Shown here: positions 44,085 to 53,064 of the stretch, piece by piece
Position numbering within the stretch: the stretch's first letter is position 1
How the letters are laid out: each line of letters starts with the position of its first letter
From: Porticoccaceae bacterium
GTDB taxonomy: Bacteria > Pseudomonadota > Gammaproteobacteria > Pseudomonadales > Porticoccaceae
DNA length: 64,000 nucleotides
Reading direction: 5' to 3'
NCBI GenBank assembly: GCA_018069525.1
Contig: JAGPUQ010000026.1
Span: forward strand, 1 to 64,000
Notes under the pieces: model-generated
Databases searched by the model: none
Told to the model about the DNA's origin: nothing
The model's input: the letters and a program-made list of their open reading frames with translations, nothing else
Made by a program: the position numbers and the translations under genes

Positions 44085-45665
44085 TTAATGTTCCCGAGTG
44101 GCAAAAAACCGAATCTCTGGATGCCGTTCTTCCGTTAGACTTAAATTAACCCGGGTCGGAGCCAGGTAGGTGAGATGCCCACCACCATCGATGGCAAGGT
44201 TTTCGTTGGCTTTTTGCTTGAAGGCTTCGAACACTTTAGCATCTTCACAATCTACCCAACGCGCGGTATAGACATTGATCGGCTCGTAGACGGCTTCAAC
44301 GCCGTATTCATCTTTCAGTCGGTAGGCGACCACTTCGTATTGCAATTGGCCAACGGCGCCGACCACAATATTGTTGTTTTGTAGCGGAAAGAATACCTGC
44401 GTCGAGCCTTCCTCGGCGAGCTGCTGCAAGCCTTTGCGCAGTTGTTTCATTCTTAGAGGATCGCGCAAGCGAATTAAGCGAAACAACTCCGGAGCAAAAT
44501 GGGGAATACCGGTAAATTTTAAATCTTCGCCTTCGGTAAACGTGTCGCCAATCTGGATAGTGCCGTGGTTGTGCAAGCCGATAATATCCCCGGCAATGGC
44601 CTCGTCAACGTGGGAGCGCTCCCCCGCCAGAAAACTCACGGCATCGGCAATTCTTACATCCTTACCGATACGCACGTGGCGCATTTTCATACCCTGCGTG
44701 TACTTGCCGGAACAAATGCGCATAAAGGCAATACGGTCACGATGGTTTGGATCCATATTCGCTTGAATTTTAAACACGAAACCAGTGAACGGTGTTTCGC
44801 TGGACTCAACATGACGTTGCGCGGCATCGCGCCCGATCGGCGCAGGCGCCCACTCCACAAAGTGGTTGAGCATTTCGCGCACACCAAAATTACCCAGCGC
44901 GGTACCGAAAAACACCGGGGTGATTTCGCCTTTGAGATAAGCGTCGAGATCGAAGGGATTAGCGGCCCCGCGTACCAGTTCGATTTCTTCACGAATGTTA
45001 TCGTATTCAAAACCCAGCAAGTCGCGCGCGGCGTCTGAATCGAGCCCGTCGATCTGCACGTCTTCAGGTATCCGGCTGCCCTGACCCTGTCGATATACGT
45101 GAATTTTATCTTGATAAAGATCGTAAACGCCCTTGAAGCCTTTACCCATGCTTAAAGGCCAATTAATGGGCGCGGCGGAAATTTTTAATACGGTTTCAAT
45201 TTCGTCGAGTACGTCAATGGGCTCGCGAACCTCGCGATCCATTTTATTAATAAAACTGATAATGGGTGTATCGCGCAGACGACAGACTTCCATCAATTTA
45301 ATGGTGCGATCTTCAACGCCTTTAGCGCCATCGATCATCATTAGCACAGAATCGACTGCGGTTAAGGTGCGATAGGTATCTTCCGAAAAATCGCCGTGAC
45401 CCGGCGTATCGAGCAAATTAACCGTGCGCCCCTGGTAGGGAAACTGCATCACCGAAGACGTGACCGAGATGCCCCGCTCCTTCTCCATGGCCATCCAGTC
45501 AGAGGTCGCGTGACGATCACTTTTTTTACCCTTAACCGTGCCGCCGATCTGGATGAGATTACCAAACAACAGCATTTTCTCCGTCATCGTGGTCTTACCC
45601 GCATCCGGGTGGGAGATGATGGCGAAAGTGCGGCGCAACGCCAATTCTTCTGTCATGCTGGTCAT
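44085..45665 (-). CDS. prfC: Peptide chain release factor 3
   Basis: 526-residue translational GTPase that recycles RF1/RF2 from the ribosome. The P-loop is SHPDAGKTT near residue 18, then [16 protein letters not shown] (G3) and NKMDRE (G4). [16 protein letters not shown] is typical of RF3 and separates it from EF-G. The C-terminal domain with [22 protein letters not shown] matches. Length is usual. No strong ribosome site is seen at 45665; the ATG at 45656 is an alternative. Confidence 0.96.
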   Translation of the reverse strand: MTSMTEELALRRTFAIISHPDAGKTTMTEKMLLFGNLIQIGGTVKGKKSDRHATSDWMAMEKERGISVTSSVMQFPYQGRTVNLLDTPGHGDFSEDTYRTLTAVDSVLMMIDGAKGVEDRTIKLMEVCRLRDTPIISFINKMDREVREPIDVLDEIETVLKISAAPINWPLSMGKGFKGVYDLYQDKIHVYRQGQGSRIPEDVQIDGLDSDAARDLLGFEYDNIREEIELVRGAANPFDLDAYLKGEITPVFFGTALGNFGVREMLNHFVEWAPAPIGRDAAQRHVESSETPFTGFVFKIQANMDPNHRDRIAFMRICSGKYTQGMKMRHVRIGKDVRIADAVSFLAGERSHVDEAIAGDIIGLHNHGTIQIGDTFTEGEDLKFTGIPHFAPELFRLIRLRDPLRMKQLRKGLQQLAEEGSTQVFFPLQNNNIVVGAVGQLQYEVVAYRLKDEYGVEAVYEPINVYTARWVDCEDAKVFEAFKQKANENLAIDGGGHLTYLAPTRVNLSLTEERHPEIRFFATREH

Positions 45666-45877
45666 AATAAGGTTCGGCGAACTCGGTTTAGTAGCAGTGA
45701 AGGGCCGTTAAAAGGTCGCGATTATAGCCGAACCTGAGGCCACGAGCAGTGGCTTATTCCTCACAGGAAGTATTAAGCGTAGATTTCAGCCCCATGCACC
45801 CACAGTAAGCTTGTGATAGAGTTTATTAAACTGCAATTTACCTGACGAAACTGTAAACGAAGGCTATTACCATCACA

Positions 45878-45913
45878 CTCTGGATGAAACCCTGCATGAA
45901 ACTCTGGATGAGT
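45878..45913 (+). repeat. 12-bp tandem repeat, three copies, multiplying a start codon
   Basis: Units at 45878, 45890 and 45902, consensus ctctggatgaaa, each hold an in-frame ATG (45884, 45896, 45908). Confidence 0.85.
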
Positions 45914-46276
45914 ATTTTACTGTTAATCCCGGCAAGCGCCCTGACTCAAGATTTTCGCAATATGAGCGAAAGCGATATGGCGGCAATGATGCAGCAAGTT
46001 CAACAAATGCAATCGTGTATGGCAAAGATCGATCAGGGTGAACTGAAGACCCTGGAGAAGCGCTCACAACAACTCAGTGGTGAAGTGAAATCATTGTGTG
46101 CCGATGGAAGTCGCAATCAAGCCCAGGAGAAAGCGCTGTCTTTCGGCAAAGAAGTAGCCCGGAGCTCCGCGATGAAAACCATGACCGAATGCGGCGAGAT
46201 ACTGAAAGACATAATGCCCAAGCTGCCCTTTGCCGACGCTGATTCTTCTGATCAGCATGTGTGTGACACACTTTAG
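45884..46276 (+). CDS. Hypothetical exported protein
   Basis: Up to 130 residues. A signal peptide (LWMSILLLIPASALTQ) is followed by a Met/Gln-rich helical region, then basic helices. Three cysteines after the signal (SCMAK, SLCAD, TECGE) plus a C-terminal Cys could make two disulfides in the periplasm. Three in-frame ATGs, produced by the 12-bp repeat, can all start translation, and each leaves a working signal peptide. I do not recognise the family. Confidence 0.65.
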   Translation: MKPCMKLWMSILLLIPASALTQDFRNMSESDMAAMMQQVQQMQSCMAKIDQGELKTLEKRSQQLSGEVKSLCADGSRNQAQEKALSFGKEVARSSAMKTMTECGEILKDIMPKLPFADADSSDQHVCDTL

Positions 46277-46500
46277 CGAAGCGCTGTAATCGGCGATCTT
46301 TTGCCGGCGACCTTTTACCGGCGGAAATCCGGCACAAAAAAAAGCCCTTTACCCACGCTGTATTCCAAACATCTGCTTTAAAAGACCCTCTGTGAAAGAG
46401 CTTGATCTTAAAAAGGACGACTGGAGAAGTCGGTCGGTAAAAGGCTGGTCGCAATACCGATCCTTAGATCGGTATTACTTATAACGTGGTACGACTAATT

Positions 46501-46570
46501 AAAGAGGTGTTACCAATTTAAAGAGGTACTTCCAATTTAGAGAGGTACTTCCAATTTAGAGAGGTACTAC
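46501..46570. repeat. 19-bp tandem repeat, three copies plus partial, over the csp stop
   Basis: Units at 46501, 46520 and 46539, consensus agagaggtacttccaattt, then a partial copy at 46558 that is the end of the cold-shock gene. Read on the minus strand each holds codons V-P-L and a TAA. Confidence 0.9.
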
Positions 46571-46765
46571 GTTCTCGGCTTGTGGACCTTTCTGGCCCTG
46601 GCCAATAGTAAATTCTACTTTTTGGCCTTCAGCCAAAGTTTTAAAGCCATCGCTCTGGATAGAGCTGAAGTGAACAAAAACGTCGGGGCCGTTTTCTTGT
46701 TGAACGAAGCCAAAGCCTTTGGACTCATTAAAAAATTTAACGGTACCAGTGATCGTGTCAGACAT
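46556..46765 (-). CDS. Cold-shock domain protein, CspA family
   Basis: 69-residue OB-fold RNA/DNA-binding protein. RNP1 is KGFGFVQ and RNP2 is VFVHFSSI; the start [15 protein letters not shown] is universal in the family. The ATG at 46765 fits the family length with AGGA eight bases upstream. The region upstream (46766 to about 46930) could be a structured leader as in cold-regulated csp genes, though I find no proof that it is cold-induced. The last codons and stop are copied three times downstream. Confidence 0.95.
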   Translation of the reverse strand: MSDTITGTVKFFNESKGFGFVQQENGPDVFVHFSSIQSDGFKTLAEGQKVEFTIGQGQKGPQAENVVPL

Positions 46766-47133
46766 GTGTAAATCCTGTAATAACAAATAAAAGAAATGTG
46801 CTTTAAGAAATGGATATAACTTATGAACTTACAGGACGATGTGCTGAGGAAAAACAAGAGCATTCGTGGTGTGCAGGCATAACTATAGCCACATTCTGTG
46901 GGCTAGGGCATTCTACAAGGGTAACTCCAGATGTCAACCACTGATTTTCTTTTAAAATTTATAGGCTTAGGCGGGCCGAACGCCAAAATCAAGCTGCATT
47001 CTGTGTCCTGTCCAACCATAAATTAAACCCCTCTGCTGACAGCCACTGCGACAATATGTCACATTTTCGTTCCTCCTCTATTTATCTACACTTCTCCCAA
47101 ACACTTAGACAGTAATTACAAAGGGCTGGTTAG
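46766..47133. other. Divergent leader/promoter region of csp and the TonB receptor
   Basis: 368 bases holding the csp leader on one side and the receptor promoter on the other. A near-palindrome lies at 47047-47063. No other gene is recognised. Confidence 0.5.
47047..47063. promoter_or_regulatory. RegA/PrrA-like inverted repeat before the TonB receptor
   Basis: TGCGACA-ATA-TGTCACA is a 7-bp inverted repeat with one mismatch, about 70 bases before the receptor ATG. It resembles the GCGNC-N-GNCGC half-sites reported for RegA/PrrA-type regulators, and a RegA-like regulator is encoded just downstream. Confidence 0.4.
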
Positions 47134-49272
47134 ATGATGCGAAAACCGTTAATGGCAATACTATTGCTTTGTTTAAACCCCACAGCAATAAATCTGACAT
47201 TTGCTGACGCCGACAACAAAGTCGCCGAGCCTAAACTTTTACAGGCTCAAAATGCTGACCCTGAAATAACGGAAATCATTGTTGCCGGCGAGGCCGTCAC
47301 ACAAATTGACGCCATTTCCAGCTTTCCCAATAAATTCCCCACCGCCATTATCGACAGTGCCGAGCTACTCAAAACGTTACCTGGCGCGAACGTAAACAGC
47401 AATGGCCCCATCACGGGTATCGCCCAATACCGGGGACTCTATGGTGATCGCGTGGCCGTTCTTATGGACAATGAAACGGTACTGTCGGGCGGACCTAACG
47501 CGATGGACGCCCCCTTGAGCTACGCGCCACCTCTGCTCCTCGAGTCACTGTCGATAACCCGTGGGCTCGCTCCGGTGTCGAGCAGCCAGGAATCCATTGG
47601 AGGGCAGTTGACTGCAACTCTGGACCGGGGTGAGTTTACCAATAGCACGCCAATGGCTCTTAACACGGGTATCAGCACTCGTCACGACTCTCTCGACAAT
47701 GGCGAACACCACGCCTTAAAAATAATCGGCGCCAATAACCGTCACAAGGTCGCCGTTCTGGCCTCTTACGATGAAGGCGATGACGCAGAGGCCGCTGACC
47801 ACGACCTCTCCGGAACGGCTTACCAGCGCCAACGCTATGACCTGAGTTATGGATGGCAAAATGAGGACACCACGACCGGGGTCTCGGTAGGAAGTCTGGA
47901 AACTGATAACACCGGCACACCCGCTCTGCCTATGGACATCATTTACATCGATTCCAGCATGGCCAACCTTAACGCCAGTAAAAACTTTGAGCAATTCACC
48001 CTGAATACTCGTATGGGCTATCGCCATGTTGATCACGGCATGGACAATTATTCCTTGCGCACTAACGCAAACCCCATGCAGCATCGCGTCAATGCGGCTT
48101 CTGCTCAGCAATTCGCCTGGGGTATGAATATCGAAATCCCAGTCGATATCCGCAATACCATCCAGCGCTTCACTGTAGGTATTGATTCGACCCAAAACCG
48201 ACACAGCGCTAAGATCACCAACCCCAACATGGCAGCATTCCAGGTTCAGAATTTTGCTGGTACAGAACGCAACGTTTACGGCCTGTTCACCCAATGGGAT
48301 GGCGACATTGGCGCGTGGAACCTTAACGCGGGGGTTCGCTATAACCACATCACCATGGATAGTGACGCCGTTGCCGCAGCCGGGATGATGCCAATGATGC
48401 AAATGCTGGCGAACACTTTGGCCACCGACTTCAACACTGGCGATACCGATAAGAATTTCAACAATATCGATCTGGTCTTTAAAGCCAGTCGAGCGTTGAG
48501 CGATACCCTGGTAGGCAATATTGGTCTTGGCCGAAAAACGCGCGCGCCTTCTTATCAGGAGCGCTATTTGTGGCTACCTCTTGAAGCGACCGGAGGACTC
48601 GCCGACGGCTTTACCTACATTGGCAACCTTGACCTCGATAGTGAAGTTTCTCACGAACTCACGCTCGGCCTCGAATGGCAGCAGGGTAATTTCCACGTCG
48701 ACGGTGAAGTGTTCTACCGGGATATTGATGACTATATTCAGGGCAGCCCCAGCACCAATGTTACGGCCAATACCCTGGCTATAATGATGTCAGGAAGATT
48801 ACCGCTGCAATTTACTAATATCGATGCAAAACTCTACGGCTTTGATGGCAGTTACGGCTATCAACTCTCCGACTCTTGGTCACTACACGGGGTACTCAGT
48901 CTGGTTCGCGGGCGCAGTAATGCCGGAGATAACCTGTACCGCATTCCACCGCTTAATCACCGCCTGGCTCTGAGCTGGGTACACAACAATACCGACATAC
49001 ATCTAGAGTCCGTGCTCTACGACGAACAAACTCACACGGCCAGTTTTAACGATGAAGAATCTACCGCAGGATACGGCCTGATCAATCTGCGCGGGAATTA
49101 TCAATTCACCCCGCAATTACGTGTGTCGCTTGGCGTTGAAAACCTGTTCGATAAATATTATCGCGACCACCTTGCGGGCTACAACCGCAATGCCGACAGC
49201 CCTGTCCCCATCGGTGACCGGCTACCTGGCTCCGGACGCAATATATATGTCGGCATCAAATTTTCCTTATAG
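47134..49272 (+). CDS. TonB-dependent receptor, copper-receptor (OprC/NosA) type
   Basis: 712-residue outer-membrane receptor: signal peptide (to about residue 25), plug domain (about 45-160; VAGEAVTQIDAISSFPNKFP, then YRGLYGDRVAVLMDNE), and a beta barrel ending in Leu after KFSL. The plug loop GGPNAMDAPLSY resembles the copper-binding CxxxM region of OprC, but with Gly where the Cys would be. Met-rich AAAGMMPMMQMLA lies in an extracellular loop. It fits copper uptake, inferred from similarity and from the CueR/permease genes nearby. Confidence 0.8.
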   Translation: MMRKPLMAILLLCLNPTAINLTFADADNKVAEPKLLQAQNADPEITEIIVAGEAVTQIDAISSFPNKFPTAIIDSAELLKTLPGANVNSNGPITGIAQYRGLYGDRVAVLMDNETVLSGGPNAMDAPLSYAPPLLLESLSITRGLAPVSSSQESIGGQLTATLDRGEFTNSTPMALNTGISTRHDSLDNGEHHALKIIGANNRHKVAVLASYDEGDDAEAADHDLSGTAYQRQRYDLSYGWQNEDTTTGVSVGSLETDNTGTPALPMDIIYIDSSMANLNASKNFEQFTLNTRMGYRHVDHGMDNYSLRTNANPMQHRVNAASAQQFAWGMNIEIPVDIRNTIQRFTVGIDSTQNRHSAKITNPNMAAFQVQNFAGTERNVYGLFTQWDGDIGAWNLNAGVRYNHITMDSDAVAAAGMMPMMQMLANTLATDFNTGDTDKNFNNIDLVFKASRALSDTLVGNIGLGRKTRAPSYQERYLWLPLEATGGLADGFTYIGNLDLDSEVSHELTLGLEWQQGNFHVDGEVFYRDIDDYIQGSPSTNVTANTLAIMMSGRLPLQFTNIDAKLYGFDGSYGYQLSDSWSLHGVLSLVRGRSNAGDNLYRIPPLNHRLALSWVHNNTDIHLESVLYDEQTHTASFNDEESTAGYGLINLRGNYQFTPQLRVSLGVENLFDKYYRDHLAGYNRNADSPVPIGDRLPGSGRNIYVGIKFSL

Positions 49273-49421
49273 CGGCCCTAGCTCGTCGGGAAATACTTTT
49301 ACCCAGCTCATCATTATCCTCAGAGCAAGCGCCAGAAAAACTTTCAACGCTTTAAAATATTGGAGCAAGACAAGCACGGAAGACAGCCACCTAAGACAGC
49401 GGGCTATGCTAGGATTCTGCT

Positions 49422-50768
49422 ATGGAATCCAATAGCACAAATTCCCCCGCCGTTCGCCATCATTTGCGACAGCTCACCACCATCCGCTATATCGCGCTTG
49501 GTGGGCAGGCGCTCGCCCTACTCATGTTTGCGTTTATCTACCCCATCGCGCACCTACCCCTAAAAGTTCTCGGGGGCATTACGCTGTTTTTTTTCCTCCT
49601 CAACACCGCAACCTTATGGCGAACTCAACGACCAAAACCGATTTCCGAAAGCGAATTTTTTGGCCACCTAATGTTCGATATTGTTGGTCTAACCGCACTC
49701 TTATATTTTAGCGGCGGGGCCACCAATCCGTTTATTTCGTATTTTTTGGTGCCGATCAGCATCGCCGCTGCCACCTTACATCGAAAACTCGCCTGGGCCG
49801 TTACCGCACTCGCCTTTCTTGCCTACAGCCTGTTGCTGGTCTTTTATTTACCCATTCCCGACTTACTACCCACCCTTCACCACCAGGGTTTAAATCTGCA
49901 CATTATCGGCATGTGGGTAAACTTTATTATTAGCGCCGGTTTGATTACTTATTTTGTGTTCACCATGGCTGCACAAATGCGCTTACAGGAACAACAGCTA
50001 TCCCAGCAACGGGAAGCCCAACTGCAAGACGAACAGGTCTTAGGCGTAGCCACACTAGCCGCTGGCGCTGCCCACGAGCTAGGCACTCCGCTCAACACGA
50101 TGAAATTATTAATCGACTCCACTCAGCAAACCATTAACAACGGCGATGTCGTCGAAAAATTACCCGAACTCAATAACGATTTAATCACGCTACAACAACA
50201 GATTGATCGTTGCCGGGACACCTTAAAAAAACTGGTGCAATCTGCCAACATTATCGACGAAGCCGACGAAGCCCGATCCGTACATCGCTATGTCGAAAAT
50301 ATTATTGAAAAATGGCGCATCCTTCGACCCCACATTATTATCAATAGTGTTATTGATAATAATAGCCCCGAACTAAATGCCTACTTTCACCCTACCGTTG
50401 AGCAGGCGCTGCACAATTTATTAAACAACGCGGCCGACGCATCACAAGCCACCGCCTCACAAACCATAGATATCCGTGCCCACTGGGATCGCCACACCCT
50501 GTTTATTAGCATTCGAGATTTTGGTTCGGGCATGGATTCCGCCGCCATCGAGGCGCTCGGGAAACCGGTGCGCAGCGATAAACCGCACGGGCTTGGCTTA
50601 GGTTTGTTTTTGGCCTACTCCACGTTGACTCGCCACGACGGCAGCGTCACCTTCCGTAATATTGATAGCGATGAAATAAACAGTAAACACCAATCCACAG
50701 ATGCTCTAAATATAGAAACAGGGACACTTACGGAAGTCACTCTGCCCCTGCGGGAACAACGTCTGTGA
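49422..50768 (+). CDS. regB: Redox-responsive sensor histidine kinase, RegB/PrrB/ActS family
   Basis: 448-residue membrane kinase. Six hydrophobic segments span about residues 20-180. The quinone-binding motif GGATNPF is at 98-104. The H-box AAHELGTPLN has His218, and Cys264 in IDRCRDTLKK corresponds to the redox-active Cys265 of RegB. The ATPase domain has NLLNNAADAS, FGSGMD and GLGLGLFLA. It phosphorylates the RegA-like regulator whose GTG overlaps its stop. This pair governs energy and redox genes in many proteobacteria. Confidence 0.93.
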   Translation: MESNSTNSPAVRHHLRQLTTIRYIALGGQALALLMFAFIYPIAHLPLKVLGGITLFFFLLNTATLWRTQRPKPISESEFFGHLMFDIVGLTALLYFSGGATNPFISYFLVPISIAAATLHRKLAWAVTALAFLAYSLLLVFYLPIPDLLPTLHHQGLNLHIIGMWVNFIISAGLITYFVFTMAAQMRLQEQQLSQQREAQLQDEQVLGVATLAAGAAHELGTPLNTMKLLIDSTQQTINNGDVVEKLPELNNDLITLQQQIDRCRDTLKKLVQSANIIDEADEARSVHRYVENIIEKWRILRPHIIINSVIDNNSPELNAYFHPTVEQALHNLLNNAADASQATASQTIDIRAHWDRHTLFISIRDFGSGMDSAAIEALGKPVRSDKPHGLGLGLFLAYSTLTRHDGSVTFRNIDSDEINSKHQSTDALNIETGTLTEVTLPLREQRL

Positions 50769-51298
50769 CTACCCTGCGTTATTTAATCGTCGATGACGAC
50801 CCAGTATTTTGCGATACCCTGGCCCGCAGCATCGCACACCTCGGTAATGAAACGTTGACTGCCTACGACGAAGCCGATGCGCTTAAACTTTGCACGGAAC
50901 ACCACCCACAGCGCGCCATTGTCGATCTCAAACTCGGCGAAACCTCGGGCTTACTCTTAGTTGAAAAATTAAAAGCCCTCGATCCCGCTCTGGAAATCGT
51001 CGTGCTTACCGGCTACTCCAGTATTCCCACCGCCGTTACCGCCATTAAACTCGGTGCTCGCAACTACTTATCGAAACCTGCCGGGGTAGGGGAAATTCTC
51101 GCCATGTTCAACGCACAGGCGGAGTCAACCGACTATTCGCCCCCGGAAAGTCCACCGTCAGTCAACCGGGTGGAATGGGAACATATTCAGCGGGTATTAA
51201 ACGAACATCAGGGTAATATTTCTGCCACCGCTCGCGCTTTGGGAATGCATCGCCGAACCTTGCAAAGAAAATTACAAAAACGACCCACGCGGACTTAG
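50765..51298 (+). CDS. regA: Response regulator, RegA/PrrA/ActR family
   Basis: 177-residue regulator. The receiver domain has the phosphoacceptor Asp54 in IVDLKLGE, acidic DDD at 10-12, and Lys in YLSKPAG. The Fis-type helix-turn-helix at about 135-175 (VLNEHQGNISATARALGMHRRTLQRKL) is the RegA hallmark. It starts with GTG at 50765, overlapping the regB stop (GTGA), so the two are coupled. A candidate binding site lies before the TonB receptor upstream. Confidence 0.94.
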   Translation: MTTLRYLIVDDDPVFCDTLARSIAHLGNETLTAYDEADALKLCTEHHPQRAIVDLKLGETSGLLLVEKLKALDPALEIVVLTGYSSIPTAVTAIKLGARNYLSKPAGVGEILAMFNAQAESTDYSPPESPPSVNRVEWEHIQRVLNEHQGNISATARALGMHRRTLQRKLQKRPTRT

Positions 51299-51329
51299 TG
51301 TTTGATCGCAGGATAATCTTCCCTACACA

Positions 51330-52511
51330 TCAGCCAAACTGATTCAGCAGCCAGCCCAGCACCAGGACTTGCGGCACCGTTATCAGCGGTAGAAACAACG
51401 GAATCTTCCAGGATTTGGTAAGATCACGTAGTATCATCACCTCAGTGTAATCCGTCGCAATACCCGCCATCAAAAAAGTAAAGCCATTACCCGGCGCACC
51501 AGCTCGGGTCACTAAATCGGCGGCTATCGGTGTCGAGCCTTCCGAACACACTTCAATAATGGTGGCGGCGACCAGGGTTAACAACAGGCCCACCACCGTC
51601 GGGCCGAACAAGGTTTGGTAGGTATCGAGGGGTACAAACGCGCGAATCCCGGTGGCGATAACTAAACCGAAAAACAACCAGCGAAACACCATCTTCGAAT
51701 CCCGCAAACCATCCCGTAGCATTGCCCCGATAGCAGCGGGCGTATACGTGCCGCCCTTGATTAAACGCATTAATTCCGGGAGCACCGCAACATCCTGGTG
51801 TTCCTTGTCGCCGTTTTCAGCGCTTAGTTCAAGGGCAACCGGATTACCCGCCAGGGTTCCGCGCTTTACCAAGGCATCGAAAATAAGCCCGGAAATAATA
51901 CCCACCACTAACGACAAGCCCACGTAGACCAGCGTCCATTGCCAACCGATCAGCGCCACCATAATGATGGTGAGCGATAATGAATTCCACGGACTGGCAA
52001 TTAAAAATGCCATTAATTGACCCAGGCTGGCACCGCGTTCATAGAGTTTAGTACCCACCATTAAAATGCCGTGGCTACAAAGATCGAGCAGTAATCCAGC
52101 AAAGGTAGCGCGAGCCACACCGCGGAAAGTACCGCCCTGCCCCAGAGTGGACATCACCAATTCCCGGGGCACGCGATCGAGTGCACCGACAAACACCACC
52201 GCCATCAGCAAACCCCACCACATGGTATTCATTAACTCGAAAATACCGCTGCTCATGGTGGCGAGCCACGCGGGTATCCAGGCCGAGCCGCCGGCAAAAA
52301 GTTCGATCAAATAACACGCCAATACAATGGCGCCGGATACCCACAACAAATAATCGGGTTTGCCTTTGGGTGTGTCGCAACAAGAATCCACACTAGTCGG
52401 GGCAGCGCTGTGACACGATGGCTCTGATGGCGCTGATGGCTCCGCTGGCTCTGCTGCTACCGATTGATGGCAAGCCGGAAGCTCTTCGTTGGTTACCGTG
52501 TCTTTACTCAT
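51330..52511 (-). CDS. DUF318/YraQ-ArsP-like permease, probable copper or metal exporter
   Basis: 393-residue polytopic permease with eight or so hydrophobic segments. LDLCSHGILMVGTKLYERGASLG and EVCSEGSTPIAADLVTRAG are the paired Cys-containing family repeats, as in ArsP/YraQ-type permeases. The N-terminal 45 residues before the first helix are rich in metal ligands: Cys14-His15, Cys33-His34 and Cys44-Cys45. Its ATG overlaps the cueR stop by four bases, and a CueR-type operator controls the pair, so Cu(I) efflux is the best guess. A different soft metal or organometal remains possible. Confidence 0.8.
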   Translation of the reverse strand: MSKDTVTNEELPACHQSVAAEPAEPSAPSEPSCHSAAPTSVDSCCDTPKGKPDYLLWVSGAIVLACYLIELFAGGSAWIPAWLATMSSGIFELMNTMWWGLLMAVVFVGALDRVPRELVMSTLGQGGTFRGVARATFAGLLLDLCSHGILMVGTKLYERGASLGQLMAFLIASPWNSLSLTIIMVALIGWQWTLVYVGLSLVVGIISGLIFDALVKRGTLAGNPVALELSAENGDKEHQDVAVLPELMRLIKGGTYTPAAIGAMLRDGLRDSKMVFRWLFFGLVIATGIRAFVPLDTYQTLFGPTVVGLLLTLVAATIIEVCSEGSTPIAADLVTRAGAPGNGFTFLMAGIATDYTEVMILRDLTKSWKIPLFLPLITVPQVLVLGWLLNQFG

Positions 52512-52918
52512 TTCGACATCTCCACAGCAAGGGGGTTAGCGAGTGAATCAATAATGGCGCACTGCGCCGAATGATCGTTAGCGCACTGTGCGGACATCTC
52601 TTGCAACACCGTGTGCAAGGCCTGTAATTCGGATAATTGTTGTTCGATGACCCGCAGTTTATCGGCAACCAAAGCATGCACTTCCGTACTGCGTCGTTTC
52701 GGGTCTTCGTAAAGGGCCAGTAATGGTCGGCAATCATCGGTGGAAAACCCCACCTGCCGCGCGTGACGCAAAAACACCATGCGCCGCTGATCGGCCTGAT
52801 CATAAACCCGATAACCACTGGCGCTGCGCCGGGGTGCGCTCAACAGGCCAATGTCTTCGTAATAACGAATGGTTTTAGGTGTTAATCCACTGTGATTTGC
52901 AACTTCGCCAATTTTCAT
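52508..52918 (-). CDS. cueR: Copper-responsive MerR family regulator CueR
   Basis: 136-residue MerR-type activator. The winged helix begins MKIGEVANHSGLTPKTIRYYEDIGLL, and a long dimerisation helix follows. The Cu(I)/Ag(I)-binding loop has the CueR spacing, two Cys seven residues apart (MSAQCANDHSAQCAII). It leads a two-gene operon with the permease, with a four-base overlap. The promoter upstream has the 19-bp spacer that MerR-type activators distort. Metal type follows from the Cys spacing known for CueR; binding here is inferred. Confidence 0.93.
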   Translation of the reverse strand: MKIGEVANHSGLTPKTIRYYEDIGLLSAPRRSASGYRVYDQADQRRMVFLRHARQVGFSTDDCRPLLALYEDPKRRSTEVHALVADKLRVIEQQLSELQALHTVLQEMSAQCANDHSAQCAIIDSLANPLAVEMSK

Positions 52919-52949
52919 TTCGGCAGCCTACTTGATTGACTCGACGGCC

Positions 52950-52980
52950 ATCATAAACCTTACCCTAACAGGAAGGTCAA
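52950..52980 (-). promoter_or_regulatory. CueR-type operator-promoter of the cueR-permease operon
   Basis: On the minus strand TTGACC (52975-52980) and TATGAT (52950-52955) are exactly 19 bp apart. Between them the arms ACCTTCC and GTAAGGT (52957-52977) form the MerR-type dyad with a 7-bp spacer. It closely resembles the E. coli copA promoter. The cueR ATG follows about 31 bases after the -10. Confidence 0.88.
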
Positions 52981-53064
52981 GCGAGCCTTAGTAAGCTCGG
53001 CTCGGCACGGACGCCAGGGCAGGAGGCAAAGAAAATGAAAAAGTAGTTCCAAAGTGATCGGTAA

